Positions 8,314 through 16,540 of a stretch of 34,919 nt of DNA are shown piece after piece. Source of the stretch: VFJL01 sp043721435. GTDB taxonomy: Bacteria > Pseudomonadota > Gammaproteobacteria > Burkholderiales > Nitrosomonadaceae. The notes beneath the pieces were generated by a model, which saw only the letters and a program-made list of their open reading frames with translations, was not told the DNA's origin and did no database searches. Position numbers and translations under genes: made by a program. Numbering within the stretch: the stretch's first letter is position 1; every line of letters starts with the position of its first letter. The DNA lies in contig JAYSQR010000017.1 in assembly GCA_043721435.1 (NCBI GenBank), forward strand, positions 1 to 34,919, in the 5' to 3' direction.

Positions 8314-8336
8314 TGCCGCTATCCAGCGTAGCGGCA
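8314..8336 (-). terminator. Hairpin downstream of the TPR gene (possible terminator)
   Basis: TGCCGCTA and TAGCGGCA form a perfect 8-bp stem around a seven-base loop, 37 bases past the TPR gene stop. No T tract follows on the minus strand, so it may be an mRNA 3'-end structure and not a classical terminator. Confidence 0.35.
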
Positions 8337-8373
8337 TAGCGGTCAGGCGATGCGCCTTATCAGCCATTTGATT

Positions 8374-9570
8374 TCATCGCCTTATTGCCCGGATGGCTGC
8401 GGCGCGCTGCTCCAGCGCTTCGGCTTGCTCTATCTTGCCGGTTTTTCTGTAAAGCCCCGCTCTATTCTCGAGGCTCGTGGCCACATCGGGATGATTCGGA
8501 CCGAGGGCCTTTTCCCAGATCGCCAGCGAGCGTTTGTAAAGCGACTCAGCTTGCTCGTACTTCCCCTGGGAATCATATAACAGCGCGAGATTGTTCAGAC
8601 TCGTGGCCACTTCTGGATGATCCGGACCGAGCGCTCTCTCCCGGATCGTCAGCGAGCGCTGGTAGAGCGGTTCGGCCAATTCGCTCTTGCCTTGTACGCG
8701 GTACAGTTCCGCCAGGTTGTTCAGGTTCGTGGCCACATCGGGATGATCCGGGCCGAGATCCTTTTCCTCGACCGCCAAGGCGCGCTGGTAGAGCGGTTCG
8801 GCCTGCTCGTACTTGCCTTGGGCATAGTACAGCGCCGCCAGGTTGTTGAGGCTCTCGGCCATTTCCGGATGATCCGGACCGAGGGCTTTCTCCCAGATCG
8901 CCAATGCGCGCTGATAGAGTGGCTCGGCCAGCATGTACCGCCCCTGGGAATAGTACAGCGTCGCCAGGTTGTTCAGACTCTTGGCCACATCGGGATGATC
9001 CGGACCCAGGGTCTTCTCCCAGATCGCCAATGCGCGCTTGAAGAGCGGTTCGGCCTCCCGGTACTGGCCACGGGAATCGTACAGCAACGCGAGATTGTTG
9101 AAACTCGTGGCCACCAGAGGGTGATCCGGGCTGAGGGTTCTCTCTATGATCCCCAGCGCACGCTTGAACAGCGACTCGGCCTGCTCGGCCTGGCCTTGGG
9201 CGCGGTACAACTCCGCTAGGTTGTTCAGACTCGTGATCACCAAGGGGTGATCCTGGCCAAGTGCTTTCTCTCTGATCGCCAGCGCGCGCCTGTGCAACGG
9301 CTTGGCCAGTTCATACTGACCCTGGGCACGATACAGCTCCGCCAAGTTGTTCAAGCTCATGGCCACATCGGGATGATCCGGGCCGGCCGCTTTCTCGGCA
9401 ACCTGCAATGCCTTTTTTGCGACCATTACCGCACGATCATATTGACCCTGTCGGTACAGCGACATGACCTCGCTGTTGAGCTTCCTCCACTCTTTCCCCT
9501 GCGCATGAGCATATCCGCCCATGCTGAGCATGAGCAGAAGCGTCACCAAGCCGGACATTATCCTGCGCAT
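8374..9570 (-). CDS. Secreted tetratricopeptide repeat protein (kinesin-light-chain type repeats)
   Basis: A 398-residue protein with a signal peptide (MRRIMSGLVTLLLML...GYAHAQG). It then has about nine 42-residue TPR units with the pattern LNNLA-LY--QG-Y--AE-L--RALAI-EK-LGPDHP-VA-S. Eight units are complete and the last is partial (LENRAGLYRKTGKIEQAEA). Such TPR_12 arrays form superhelical scaffolds for protein-protein contacts, and the signal peptide places this one in the periplasm. The partner is unknown. At DNA level the repeats are 126 bp long and similar enough to allow slippage, so repeat number may differ between strains. It stands alone, with an AT-rich palindrome-containing upstream region. 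No catalytic domain is seen. Confidence 0.9.
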   Translation of the reverse strand: MRRIMSGLVTLLLMLSMGGYAHAQGKEWRKLNSEVMSLYRQGQYDRAVMVAKKALQVAEKAAGPDHPDVAMSLNNLAELYRAQGQYELAKPLHRRALAIREKALGQDHPLVITSLNNLAELYRAQGQAEQAESLFKRALGIIERTLSPDHPLVATSFNNLALLYDSRGQYREAEPLFKRALAIWEKTLGPDHPDVAKSLNNLATLYYSQGRYMLAEPLYQRALAIWEKALGPDHPEMAESLNNLAALYYAQGKYEQAEPLYQRALAVEEKDLGPDHPDVATNLNNLAELYRVQGKSELAEPLYQRSLTIRERALGPDHPEVATSLNNLALLYDSQGKYEQAESLYKRSLAIWEKALGPNHPDVATSLENRAGLYRKTGKIEQAEALEQRAAAIRAIRR

Positions 9571-9654
9571 GCCATCCCTCTCATACCATTCTTTTCATTC
9601 TTTCCGGAACTACTCGTAATATCAACAACTTGATAAAGCTAAACAAGGGTTATA

Positions 9655-9689
9655 ATAATCATGATTATCTTAGTCTAATACTGATTAGA
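9655..9689. promoter_or_regulatory. AT-rich palindromes upstream of the TPR gene
   Basis: ATAATCATGATTAT (9655-9668) is a perfect 14-bp palindrome. A second inverted repeat, TCTAAT...ATTAGA (9674-9689), follows directly. They lie 85-120 bases upstream of the TPR start in an otherwise gene-free 220-base region, where a regulator might bind. The first resembles a degenerate Fur site only loosely. Confidence 0.35.
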
Positions 9690-9792
9690 TATTCTTTATT
9701 TGCTTATATCGGAATTTTGTAGCGAAAATAAGCTAAGTCTTATTTGTCAGATTGATCAAGGCACCCGTTAAAGGGGAACGCGCCCCCACCGC

Positions 9793-10317
9793 TCACTGCC
9801 TATATAGCCTGGCCACCGCTTCCAGCATCGCCTGCGCCGGCCAGAGCGATTTCCCCCGGCTTGTCGTCGGTTTGTGGCTGAGTTGGCAGGATACTTCAAT
9901 CGGGTCCAAGCTCATTACATTGGGCACGCACATGGCCAACGCCTCCAGATCCTCCCGCGCAGTGCGCAAGGAACCCTGCACCGACCGGTCAATGGCAGTA
10001 TCGAAACGAATCGGCCCAATCGCCAATTCGACTTTCATGAGCTGCACCGACGGGCAGCCAAAAGCGGCGAGCGTGGCAAGATAGAGCGGCCGAAACCATT
10101 CATTACCCAGATCCACGAAATGCTCCTTGCGCAATCCGGGAAGAAACAGCGTGAAGCGGGTCGTATCGTGGCAAAACAGCACACACTGCCGCCGGTCAAC
10201 GGTAAACAAATGTCCATGCCAGCCGCCCAGCGGGCTGGTTTCCTCCAGCGGCACCGGCGAAACCTCGGCGACATCGGCCAACTTGGCAGAAAGTTTTTGA
10301 GAACAATGAAGAATCAT
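9793..10317 (-). CDS. DUF6933-like protein, function unknown
   Basis: A 174-residue protein beginning MILHCSQKLSAKLADV. The following segment (GGWHGHLFTVDRRQCVLFCHDTTRFTLFLPGL) and the later KVELAIGPIRFDTAIDRSVQGSL resemble DUF6933-type proteins, to the best of my recognition; this needs a profile search. No signal peptide, membrane segment or catalytic motif is evident, so it is probably cytoplasmic. There is no good Shine-Dalgarno before ATG 10317, although TATAAT lies about 55 bases upstream on the same strand. Such genes are often found near toxin-antitoxin loci, and an orphan antitoxin gene lies about 230 bases upstream here. Confidence 0.65.
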   Translation of the reverse strand: MILHCSQKLSAKLADVAEVSPVPLEETSPLGGWHGHLFTVDRRQCVLFCHDTTRFTLFLPGLRKEHFVDLGNEWFRPLYLATLAAFGCPSVQLMKVELAIGPIRFDTAIDRSVQGSLRTAREDLEALAMCVPNVMSLDPIEVSCQLSHKPTTSRGKSLWPAQAMLEAVARLYRQ

Positions 10318-10406
10318 AGGGTTAATGTAACGGTTTTGTGATTGCGCACGGCAGGCTTCCCCAGATTATAACTCTGCCCCGCCATGATTTATACCCAACT
10401 TTAGCA

Positions 10407-10446
10407 TATTAGACAATAATAGTTTGCTTGTATTATACAATAATAG
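10407..10446. repeat. 16-bp direct repeats, 24-bp period
   Basis: TATTAGACAATAATAG (10407-10422) and TATTATACAATAATAG (10431-10446) differ at one base and are separated by eight bases. They lie upstream of the DUF6933-like gene and right beside the heptamer array. They could be operator half-sites or part of a repeat-rich scar. Confidence 0.7.
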
Positions 10447-10463
10447 CTATTTTCTATTCTCTA

Positions 10464-10540
10464 CTCACCACCCACCACCCACCACTCACCACCCACCACT
10501 CACCACTCACTACTTACCACTTACCACTCACCACTTACTT
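10464..10540. repeat. Heptanucleotide tandem array, 11 units of CYYACCA
   Basis: Eleven consecutive 7-base units, mostly CTCACCA, CCCACCA or CTTACCA; the seventh ends ACTA and the last is CTTACTT. Variation is confined almost entirely to positions 2 and 3. There are no spacers, so it is not CRISPR. It begins about ten bases past the stop of the VapB gene, just where the toxin gene should continue. Confidence 0.9.
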
Positions 10541-10553
10541 CAACGCAGCTCAT
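10521..10553 (-). pseudogene. Remnant of the toxin start downstream of vapB
   Basis: An ATG overlaps the antitoxin stop as ATGA, the usual antitoxin-toxin junction. It opens a frame of only ten codons (MSCVEVSGEW) that ends inside the heptamer array. A VapC PIN-domain toxin normally starts here with a VDTS motif, which is absent. I infer that the toxin was lost and only its first few codons may remain; the remnant is too short to prove homology. Confidence 0.4.
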
Positions 10554-10747
10554 GCCAGATCGGGCTGCCGGCGAGGTACCGGTTCCAATTGCGGCTCACT
10601 GCCGCCGAGACGCGCCAACCGCCGGGCGCTCTCGCGTTCAATCAGTGCGCGCAGGCCCTCTCGCACCAGGCTGGCCTTCTCGGACATACCCGTAATGCGC
10701 TGGGCTTCATTCAGCAATTGGTCATCAATATTCAGGGTTGTGCGCAT
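10550..10747 (-). CDS. VapB-family antitoxin, apparently orphan
   Basis: A 65-residue protein starting MRTTLNIDDQLLNEAQRITG, then EKASLVREGLRALIERESARRLARLGG. This is the ribbon-helix-helix type VapB antitoxin with the usual tail ending in a proline/arginine-rich stretch (PVPRRQPDLA). Antitoxins of this family repress their own promoter as dimers and neutralise a PIN-domain RNase VapC encoded immediately downstream. GAGGTG five bases before ATG 10747 is a good ribosome-binding site. The stop overlaps an ATG (ATGA), as expected for a VapC start. However, the following sequence becomes a heptanucleotide repeat and no toxin gene exists. The protein may therefore be a solitary regulator or a decaying relic. 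Confidence 0.85.
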   Translation of the reverse strand: MRTTLNIDDQLLNEAQRITGMSEKASLVREGLRALIERESARRLARLGGSEPQLEPVPRRQPDLA

Positions 10748-11151
10748 GGGAACACCTCATTCAGAAACTATTCTCATCAAAACATACATTATATGATGCC
10801 GATTGTCGTGCCTATAATTTGCTGTCGGTAGCACGCTCCTCCGACCAATTGAAAATCTCTACCTGTCGTGACCCTGATATGACATCCAGGCTCTAAAGAA
10901 GCGTTTGCCAGCTATTGCTGACTTGGCGATTCCCCGTACCATTCTTCTCTATTCATACATATCAATGACTTGCAAAACAGAATTTGAATACAAGAGAAGT
11001 GATATTTTCTTGATTGTATTGTAACTGGATATTTACTATTAGCTTGAATGAATACATCGACAAGGGAACAGAGCAAGGTTAATCCGAACGGGCGGTACCG
11101 GATTGGGCTTCCTGCGCTAGCTCTTGAAAACGATCAAACCCATTCCCCCGC
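10748..11151. other. Intergenic region upstream of vapB, no clear gene
   Basis: About 400 bases without a recognisable long gene. Its left edge holds the vapB promoter region (TATAAT on the minus strand near 10788-10793, no clear -35). The middle is AT-rich and unremarkable. The right end contains a 31-codon frame described separately. I see no RNA gene, repeat or insertion-sequence end. Confidence 0.5.
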
Positions 11152-11174
11152 CTATAGATCGAATGCAGCACCAT
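11079..11174 (-). CDS. Possible 31-residue ORF overlapping the metallopeptidase 3' end
   Basis: ATG 11174 lies inside the last codons of the metallopeptidase gene in another frame. It opens a 31-residue frame beginning MVLHSIYRRGNGFDRF and ending SGTARSD. Composition is protein-like (charged, no runs), and it would be the last gene of the hsd transcript. No Shine-Dalgarno is obvious and I recognise no family, so this is only a candidate. Confidence 0.2.
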   Translation of the reverse strand: MVLHSIYRRGNGFDRFQELAQEAQSGTARSD

Positions 11175-11859
11175 TAGCACGTAGCCAAATCTTCCGCTCA
11201 TAGTAGTCCGGCATCACCTTGTCCACTTCATTCCAGAACGCATCCGTGTGGTCACGATGATGCAGATGACAGAGCTCATGCACCACGATGTAATCGATAA
11301 CCTTAGGCGCCGCCATCATGCACTTCCAATGGAAACTTAGACGGCCATCCGATGTGCAGGAGCCCCAGCGGTAGCCAATTTCTTTTACCTCAATGGTCGA
11401 TGGCGATACGCCCACCTTAGGTGAAAAATAGGCCACACGCTTCTTGATTCTCTCAATCCCTTTCTCGGTGTAGAACTTCTCGAAGACCCGTTTGGCCGCC
11501 TCTTCGCCACCGGCTTCGACAATTTTACGTTGCAGGCAGAAACGGCCATCCATTAGCTTCAACGGCTCAGCTTGCTCTTGCACGAGAAGCAGGCGGTACG
11601 ACGAACCCAGATAGAGAAACCCCTCGCCATTAACCCATTCCCGTATCACTCGCGTTGCGTTCAGGTCCCGCCACTCAGCCAGATTGCGGTAAATCCACAG
11701 CCGTTTGCTTTCAACGACCGCATCGGCCTGTTCCTCGGAGAGATGTGCCGGGGCCCGAACGGAGATCAGGCCATTGCGTTCAATGACAATATCGGCAGTC
11801 TTGCGCTCGCCGCTGCGCAACAGTTGGTATTCGATGTCTCTTACACGTCTCGCGGACAT
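11152..11859 (-). CDS. YgjP/WSS-type zinc metallopeptidase (DUF45, M48 family)
   Basis: A 235-residue predicted metalloprotease. The zinc motif HELCH is at residues 194-198, with a third ligand likely His204 (HRDHTDAFW). The conserved YRWGSC segment at 163-168 marks the YgjP/DUF45 group. The N-terminal half (residues 1-110) is the usual beta-rich YgjP domain. Proteins of this family are commonly encoded directly after hsdR in type I restriction-modification operons. Their role there is not established; processing or turnover of the restriction complex is a reasonable guess. The start lies four bases after the hsdR stop, so it is co-transcribed. It is the last clear gene of the island. Confidence 0.92.
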   Translation of the reverse strand: MSARRVRDIEYQLLRSGERKTADIVIERNGLISVRAPAHLSEEQADAVVESKRLWIYRNLAEWRDLNATRVIREWVNGEGFLYLGSSYRLLLVQEQAEPLKLMDGRFCLQRKIVEAGGEEAAKRVFEKFYTEKGIERIKKRVAYFSPKVGVSPSTIEVKEIGYRWGSCTSDGRLSFHWKCMMAAPKVIDYIVVHELCHLHHRDHTDAFWNEVDKVMPDYYERKIWLRANGAAFDL

Positions 11860-11863
11860 GGCA

Positions 11864-14800
11864 TCAGCCCTTCAATAGCTCGTCATGCCGATTCTTTGCC
11901 AGCTTCATGATTTCTACCGCCAGCCGCTCAAAGCTGATGGTGACCTCGGGAATATCCGCCATCAACAACACCTTATTCAACTCACCGCGCAGGCGCTTCT
12001 GCTCCGCCGGGTTGTTCCAGAAATCGATGATGCCAATGGTTTCCTGCAGCAATTCCACTATGTTCTTCATCAAGGCCTTCATCTTGTTGGCTCGGCCAGC
12101 CGGCACACCATCCTTGCCGAAGGCGAGACCAACCACATGAGCATAGAAGGTGGTCGTCTCTTTATCGAGTCCCTCAATGTTCTCAGTGCGTCCGGCAGCG
12201 GCCTCTGTTCTCAGTTTCTCCAGCCCCTCGGCCAGCAGATCCCATTGCCCCTGATACTGGTCAATCAGGTGTTCCAGCTTTTCTGATAGTGTTTTATAGA
12301 ACGCGGGATCCTCATCGAATTTCACCGTGCAGTGTTTGCGAATGGCATGTTCCATCTCGCTGGCCTTGGCTTCGTCGTTCCCGCTCGCGTGGCGACTGAG
12401 CTGGTCGAGAAAATCCTCCGCCAACAGCTCTACCGGTGGCACTTTGGGATTGATCCCCAGGCTAATCAAATGTTCGTTTATCAGCCGCTTCACCTTATCG
12501 CCAGCGTCACCTAAATCCAGACTCTCATCCTTGTAGCGCTCCTTGGTCACACTCAGAATGTAGCCAAAGCGCTTGGCTGGAACACGGTAAGGCTGCGCGG
12601 CCTCATGCGGCAGGATGATGTCCATACTCATGAGAAACTTCTTCAGATAAACCTCGAAGTCCGCCCGCAGCTTTTCATCTTTTAATGCCGTCACCGCAGC
12701 ATGTACCACGGCGGCGTCTGCCGCAATATCCGCCAACCGCCCCAATACAAAGTCCTCCACGCCCTTGATCCCCGCCGCCTTGAAGAACTGCACCAGCCGT
12801 TGGTAGCGCTCCTCCAGCACCGGCAGCTCCGAAGTAATGCTCTTCAGGCCGTCTCGCAACTCTTCCTGCTCATCGGTCGCGGCATAAAGGGTCAGTGCTT
12901 CGGTGAGGTGATTGGCCAAGCCGATATAGTCCACCACATACCCGCGCTTCTTGCCCTTGACCACCCGGTTCACGCGCGCGATGGCCTGCAGTAAAGTATG
13001 CTCTCGGATCTTCTTGTCGATGTACATCACCTGTTCAATAGGCGCGTCGAAGCCGGTGATCAGCATGTCGCAGACAATCAGGAACGCGATGCCAGTCAGC
13101 TCCTTGTCCGGATCTTTACGGTTGAATGGCTTGCAGAAATTCTCCACTGCGTTCCAGACCTTAGCCTGCTTACGCGCCTGGGTGACATAGGCCGCTTCAT
13201 TGGTGCCATCGGAGGAAATCACAACCACCGCCTTGAGAAAGGCGATTTGATCAATCAATTCCTGGTCTGACCTGGCCTTGATCCGCTCCCGCTCCAGGCG
13301 CTCTGCCAATGCGGCCTCGATGGCCTGCCGATAGCGCACTGCGGCGAGCTTGGAATGGCATACCACCTGCGCCTTGAAGCCGTTGGGCAGGATGTTGTCG
13401 ATATAGTGGCTGACCAAGTCGCGCGCAATAGCGGCAATGCGCTGTTCCGCCTCCAGAATGTCACCGGTGGCGCCATATTTCTTCTTGATCGCCAGCAGTT
13501 CCGCCTCGCTGCGGTCGCGGAACAAGTCCTCGAACTTGGTATCGAACTGATTCTTCTCGTTGAGTGCAGTATCAGCGGTCTTGCCTTCATACAAGATTTG
13601 CAGCGTTGCGCCATCGTGCACGGCATCCATCAGCCGATAGGTGTCGATGTATTCGCCGAAGCGCTTTACCGTTTTCTTGCCGCCGTGACGCTCGGTGATA
13701 AGAGGCGTACCGGTGAAAGCGATGCGGGTGGCGTTGGGAAAAGCCTCGAACAGATTATCGCCAAGGTCGGAACCCTGGGTGCGGTGCGCTTCATCGATCA
13801 TCAGAATGATGCGCTCGGACGTATTCACCACGCCGAAGGTATTGGCTGTCGGCATTGCCCGGTAGGTTCCAAGCGCCTCGGCCAGATGGGGCATTAGCGT
13901 TTCCTGGCGCTCCTGAAATTTGTGCACCATCACCATGTTGATGTCGGAGCTGTCCGTCGCTAAATGATTGCGTAGCGCCTGGGTATTTTCGATCACATTC
14001 ACCTTGCCACCAATCAGCGCAGCGGTCTGGCCGAGTTGTTCTTCCAGATCGACGCGATCATTCACCAGCAATATTTTGAAGTCATTGAGATCGCGGGAGG
14101 TCCGCAGCATGCGCACCACGAATACCATGGTGAGCGATTTGCCCGAGCCCTGGGTGTGCCACACCACACCACTGCGCTGCATCGGTGTTGCGCCACGGCG
14201 CAGGCGCTCGATGATCTTGCCAGCGGCGCGGAATTGCTGGTAGCGCGCCACTACCTTGATGCGTTTGCCCGCATCGGTATCCATGAACACCGAGCAGGTC
14301 CGCAGTATGCGCAGCAAGTTATCCTTACTCAGCATGCCGTGGATCAACCGCTGCTGCGGATTCTTCTTATTTAAATTTTCATCTCCTTCCGGCCACAGGG
14401 TTTTCCAGGCATAGAAATGTTCCTCACCCGATGTCAGGGTGCCGTAGTCCGCCTCTGCGCCGCTGCTGCGAATCAGCAGCAGATTGCTGTGAAACAAGCG
14501 CGGCTCACCCTCTCTCAGTCCGGCCTCCTGTGTCGCCTCGCGCGCATTGCGATAACGCTGCAACTGTATGAAAGCCTCGTGCATCGGGTTCGCGCAGGTG
14601 GGGCTGCCCAGCTTGCACTCCACCACCGCCAGCGGAATGCCGTTTACGAACAACACAATGTCCGGAATGATGAACTGCTTCACGCAGCCCGGCGTATCGA
14701 CACGGAACTGGTTGATGGCGTGGAACTGGTTATTGGCCGGATTGGCGAAATCGATCAATTTCACCACCGGGTCCTGCTCGCCGGTGACTTCATTGGTATC

Positions 14801-15112
14801 AACTTGCGTTTTAAATACCAGAGCCTGGATCGCCTCGTTGGCCTCCAGCAGCGTGCGGTTTGGCTGGCGCAGAATCTGGTCGCGCAGCTCGTCCAACTGC
14901 CGATCAGTGAGCCACGTCTTACCTTCATCGGTGACATTGATGGCGCGCATCGCGCTGCGGAATACCTCGGGCAGCGACCATTCGCGGAATGAAGTGCGCA
15001 GACTCAGCCCAGGGTCGGAGGGAATGACGCCGACGCCCTGATCGACCACCTGCCAACCCAATGTGGCAAGTTGTTCCAGAAAAGGCTTTTCGACGTGATG
15101 ATATTCAGACAT
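11864..15112 (-). CDS. hsdR: Type I restriction enzyme R subunit (HsdR)
   Basis: A 1082-residue HsdR, the translocase and nuclease subunit of type I restriction-modification. The N-terminal PD-(D/E)XK nuclease shows PDIVLF (Asp151) and VVECK (Glu165, Lys167). The superfamily 2 motor follows, with Walker A QGSGKS (321-326), DEAH (440-443) and motif III TGTP (467-470). A later SF2 helicase segment reads LLQAIARVNRV, and the C-terminal helical region contacts the methylase core. With HsdM and HsdS it cuts unmodified DNA far from the recognition site after ATP-driven translocation. Unusually it is separated from hsdM and hsdS by about 4.6 kb of accessory genes. Its start lies six bases after the abiEii stop, arguing for one transcript. 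The protein appears intact. Confidence 0.96.
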   Translation of the reverse strand: MSEYHHVEKPFLEQLATLGWQVVDQGVGVIPSDPGLSLRTSFREWSLPEVFRSAMRAINVTDEGKTWLTDRQLDELRDQILRQPNRTLLEANEAIQALVFKTQVDTNEVTGEQDPVVKLIDFANPANNQFHAINQFRVDTPGCVKQFIIPDIVLFVNGIPLAVVECKLGSPTCANPMHEAFIQLQRYRNAREATQEAGLREGEPRLFHSNLLLIRSSGAEADYGTLTSGEEHFYAWKTLWPEGDENLNKKNPQQRLIHGMLSKDNLLRILRTCSVFMDTDAGKRIKVVARYQQFRAAGKIIERLRRGATPMQRSGVVWHTQGSGKSLTMVFVVRMLRTSRDLNDFKILLVNDRVDLEEQLGQTAALIGGKVNVIENTQALRNHLATDSSDINMVMVHKFQERQETLMPHLAEALGTYRAMPTANTFGVVNTSERIILMIDEAHRTQGSDLGDNLFEAFPNATRIAFTGTPLITERHGGKKTVKRFGEYIDTYRLMDAVHDGATLQILYEGKTADTALNEKNQFDTKFEDLFRDRSEAELLAIKKKYGATGDILEAEQRIAAIARDLVSHYIDNILPNGFKAQVVCHSKLAAVRYRQAIEAALAERLERERIKARSDQELIDQIAFLKAVVVISSDGTNEAAYVTQARKQAKVWNAVENFCKPFNRKDPDKELTGIAFLIVCDMLITGFDAPIEQVMYIDKKIREHTLLQAIARVNRVVKGKKRGYVVDYIGLANHLTEALTLYAATDEQEELRDGLKSITSELPVLEERYQRLVQFFKAAGIKGVEDFVLGRLADIAADAAVVHAAVTALKDEKLRADFEVYLKKFLMSMDIILPHEAAQPYRVPAKRFGYILSVTKERYKDESLDLGDAGDKVKRLINEHLISLGINPKVPPVELLAEDFLDQLSRHASGNDEAKASEMEHAIRKHCTVKFDEDPAFYKTLSEKLEHLIDQYQGQWDLLAEGLEKLRTEAAAGRTENIEGLDKETTTFYAHVVGLAFGKDGVPAGRANKMKALMKNIVELLQETIGIIDFWNNPAEQKRLRGELNKVLLMADIPEVTISFERLAVEIMKLAKNRHDELLKG

Positions 15113-15118
15113 GGGCGT

Positions 15119-16540
15119 TCAATATTCCGTCTTTACGAACGTACCAAAGCTACCATAGCAAGGATACCCCTGCTTGTTCTTATGGGGATTTAGGGTGGCG
15201 TCGTAGGATTTTCGCTTGAACAATTTCCCGCAAGCACTGCATCTGAAAACGTAAGTCGGCCCACTACCGGTGGAAAAGGCAGCCCTGCTTCTTGTCTTGG
15301 GTTGTATGGCGAAGGAACGTGTGGTCGATATTGCCCCCCTCTGAATTTCCGGTGCATACAGCGATCCTGCGGGTGTCAGCTCCACCGGATATTTCGGAAT
15401 GAAGGAAATCTTGCTCACCTCGACGCCCTGAATCTTGTCGACCCGGTAAGCGCGAACTTCGCCGTCATCGTGCCTCACTGCGTAGAGAAGCAGGTTGCCG
15501 TCACTGCTCCGGCGCAATGAATACGGCTCGATGAGTCGCCATGTGTTCTGATACTGGAGATTGACGCATAGCCGGTTGGCCGCCGCAAACCGCACCGATT
15601 CCAGCGGAACGGCGACATGCCAAGCCTGTACCATGGCAGGTGGTTGCCAGGAGTCGTCAATTGCTTCTCGCGTTTGCATCGCCGCGTAGGTTGGCTTTTC
15701 CGCGACTTCATACAGCCAATTGAACACCTGCGGCAACTCATCCCAGAACTGCTCAAAAGGTGGCAACACCGGTAATTGATGCGCGAGCATGTCTTCCCAT
15801 TCGGCGAGCAACTTTTCTCGCGCGTCGGGCCTCATCAGCGATTCACGATTCGGCACTGGAATATTCTTGAAGGCGCACTTCTCGCGCAAGGTGCTCATCA
15901 CTACCGACCGATCAGGTCGAATTTCGTCATGCCGGTAGAGATGCACCACGTCGTACAAATCTCGCGGGCGTTCGCGTTCCGCCAGCGCCCTGACTTTTTC
16001 TGCAAAAACCTCTTCGAAGCAATAGCTCAAAATATGAATCCCGGTTTCCGGTCGATCCGAATAAGGGTGGTGAACTTCCCGCTCTTCTGGAGCCAGCACC
16101 AGTTTTTCTTTGCTCGTCAGATCGAACTTGATGCGCGCAAGATTGCGCCGCTGCTGGAGAGGGCCAACATAGTACACGCGCCCTTCGGCATATTTACCGC
16201 CGGGAATGTCGGCAATCTTGAAGCGGATTTGATCGGCAGGAATTTCGATACCGCTCTCTTCATAAATCCACGCCGAAATATCGCGAAAGGCGGCGAGGAG
16301 AAAACCCTCATCAAGCTGGGCTTCTTCGGTAATGGTGAAGTCGAGGTCTTCTGAGAATCGGTAGGTCTCGAAATAGCACTTCTTGAGGCAGGTGCCACCC
16401 TTGAATATCCAGTGCTTCGCGAGAGTTTCATTGGCGGAAATACCTGCCAGCAGCCAGCCAAGCACATAGTCCTTCTCCACCACAGTTAACGAGAGCGACA
16501 GCTCCCGCGCCAACTCGGCAAGTTCCTGGCGGTCTATCAT
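15119..16540 (-). CDS. AbiEii-type nucleotidyltransferase toxin with WYL-like and zinc-finger C-terminus
   Basis: A 473-residue AbiEii/AbiGii-family protein, the toxin of type IV AbiE toxin-antitoxin systems. The nucleotidyltransferase signature is clear: FKGGTCLKK (47-54) and RFSEDLDF with the DxD at 65-67. AbiEii/MenT-type toxins transfer nucleotides and arrest growth. Typical AbiEii is about 300 residues; this one is far longer. The extra part holds a WYL-like segment (WRLIEPYSLRR ... LLLYAVRHDDGEVRAYRVDKI, about 340-395) and a C-terminal zinc-finger-like CSAC...H...C (about 434-461). WYL domains often sense ligands in defence genes. The start at 16540 overlaps the abiEi stop as ATGA, so an in-frame ATG 33 bases upstream is not preferred. 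Six bases separate it from hsdR. Confidence 0.88.
   Translation of the reverse strand: MIDRQELAELARELSLSLTVVEKDYVLGWLLAGISANETLAKHWIFKGGTCLKKCYFETYRFSEDLDFTITEEAQLDEGFLLAAFRDISAWIYEESGIEIPADQIRFKIADIPGGKYAEGRVYYVGPLQQRRNLARIKFDLTSKEKLVLAPEEREVHHPYSDRPETGIHILSYCFEEVFAEKVRALAERERPRDLYDVVHLYRHDEIRPDRSVVMSTLREKCAFKNIPVPNRESLMRPDAREKLLAEWEDMLAHQLPVLPPFEQFWDELPQVFNWLYEVAEKPTYAAMQTREAIDDSWQPPAMVQAWHVAVPLESVRFAAANRLCVNLQYQNTWRLIEPYSLRRSSDGNLLLYAVRHDDGEVRAYRVDKIQGVEVSKISFIPKYPVELTPAGSLYAPEIQRGAISTTRSFAIQPKTRSRAAFSTGSGPTYVFRCSACGKLFKRKSYDATLNPHKNKQGYPCYGSFGTFVKTEY

Noticed and set aside
9769..9790. Terminator hairpin after the DUF6933-like gene
   Set aside because: Only a four-base G/C stem with a short T run; too weak to annotate.
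10464..10540. CRISPR-like array
   Set aside because: Units are 7 bases and contiguous, with no spacers and no cas genes.
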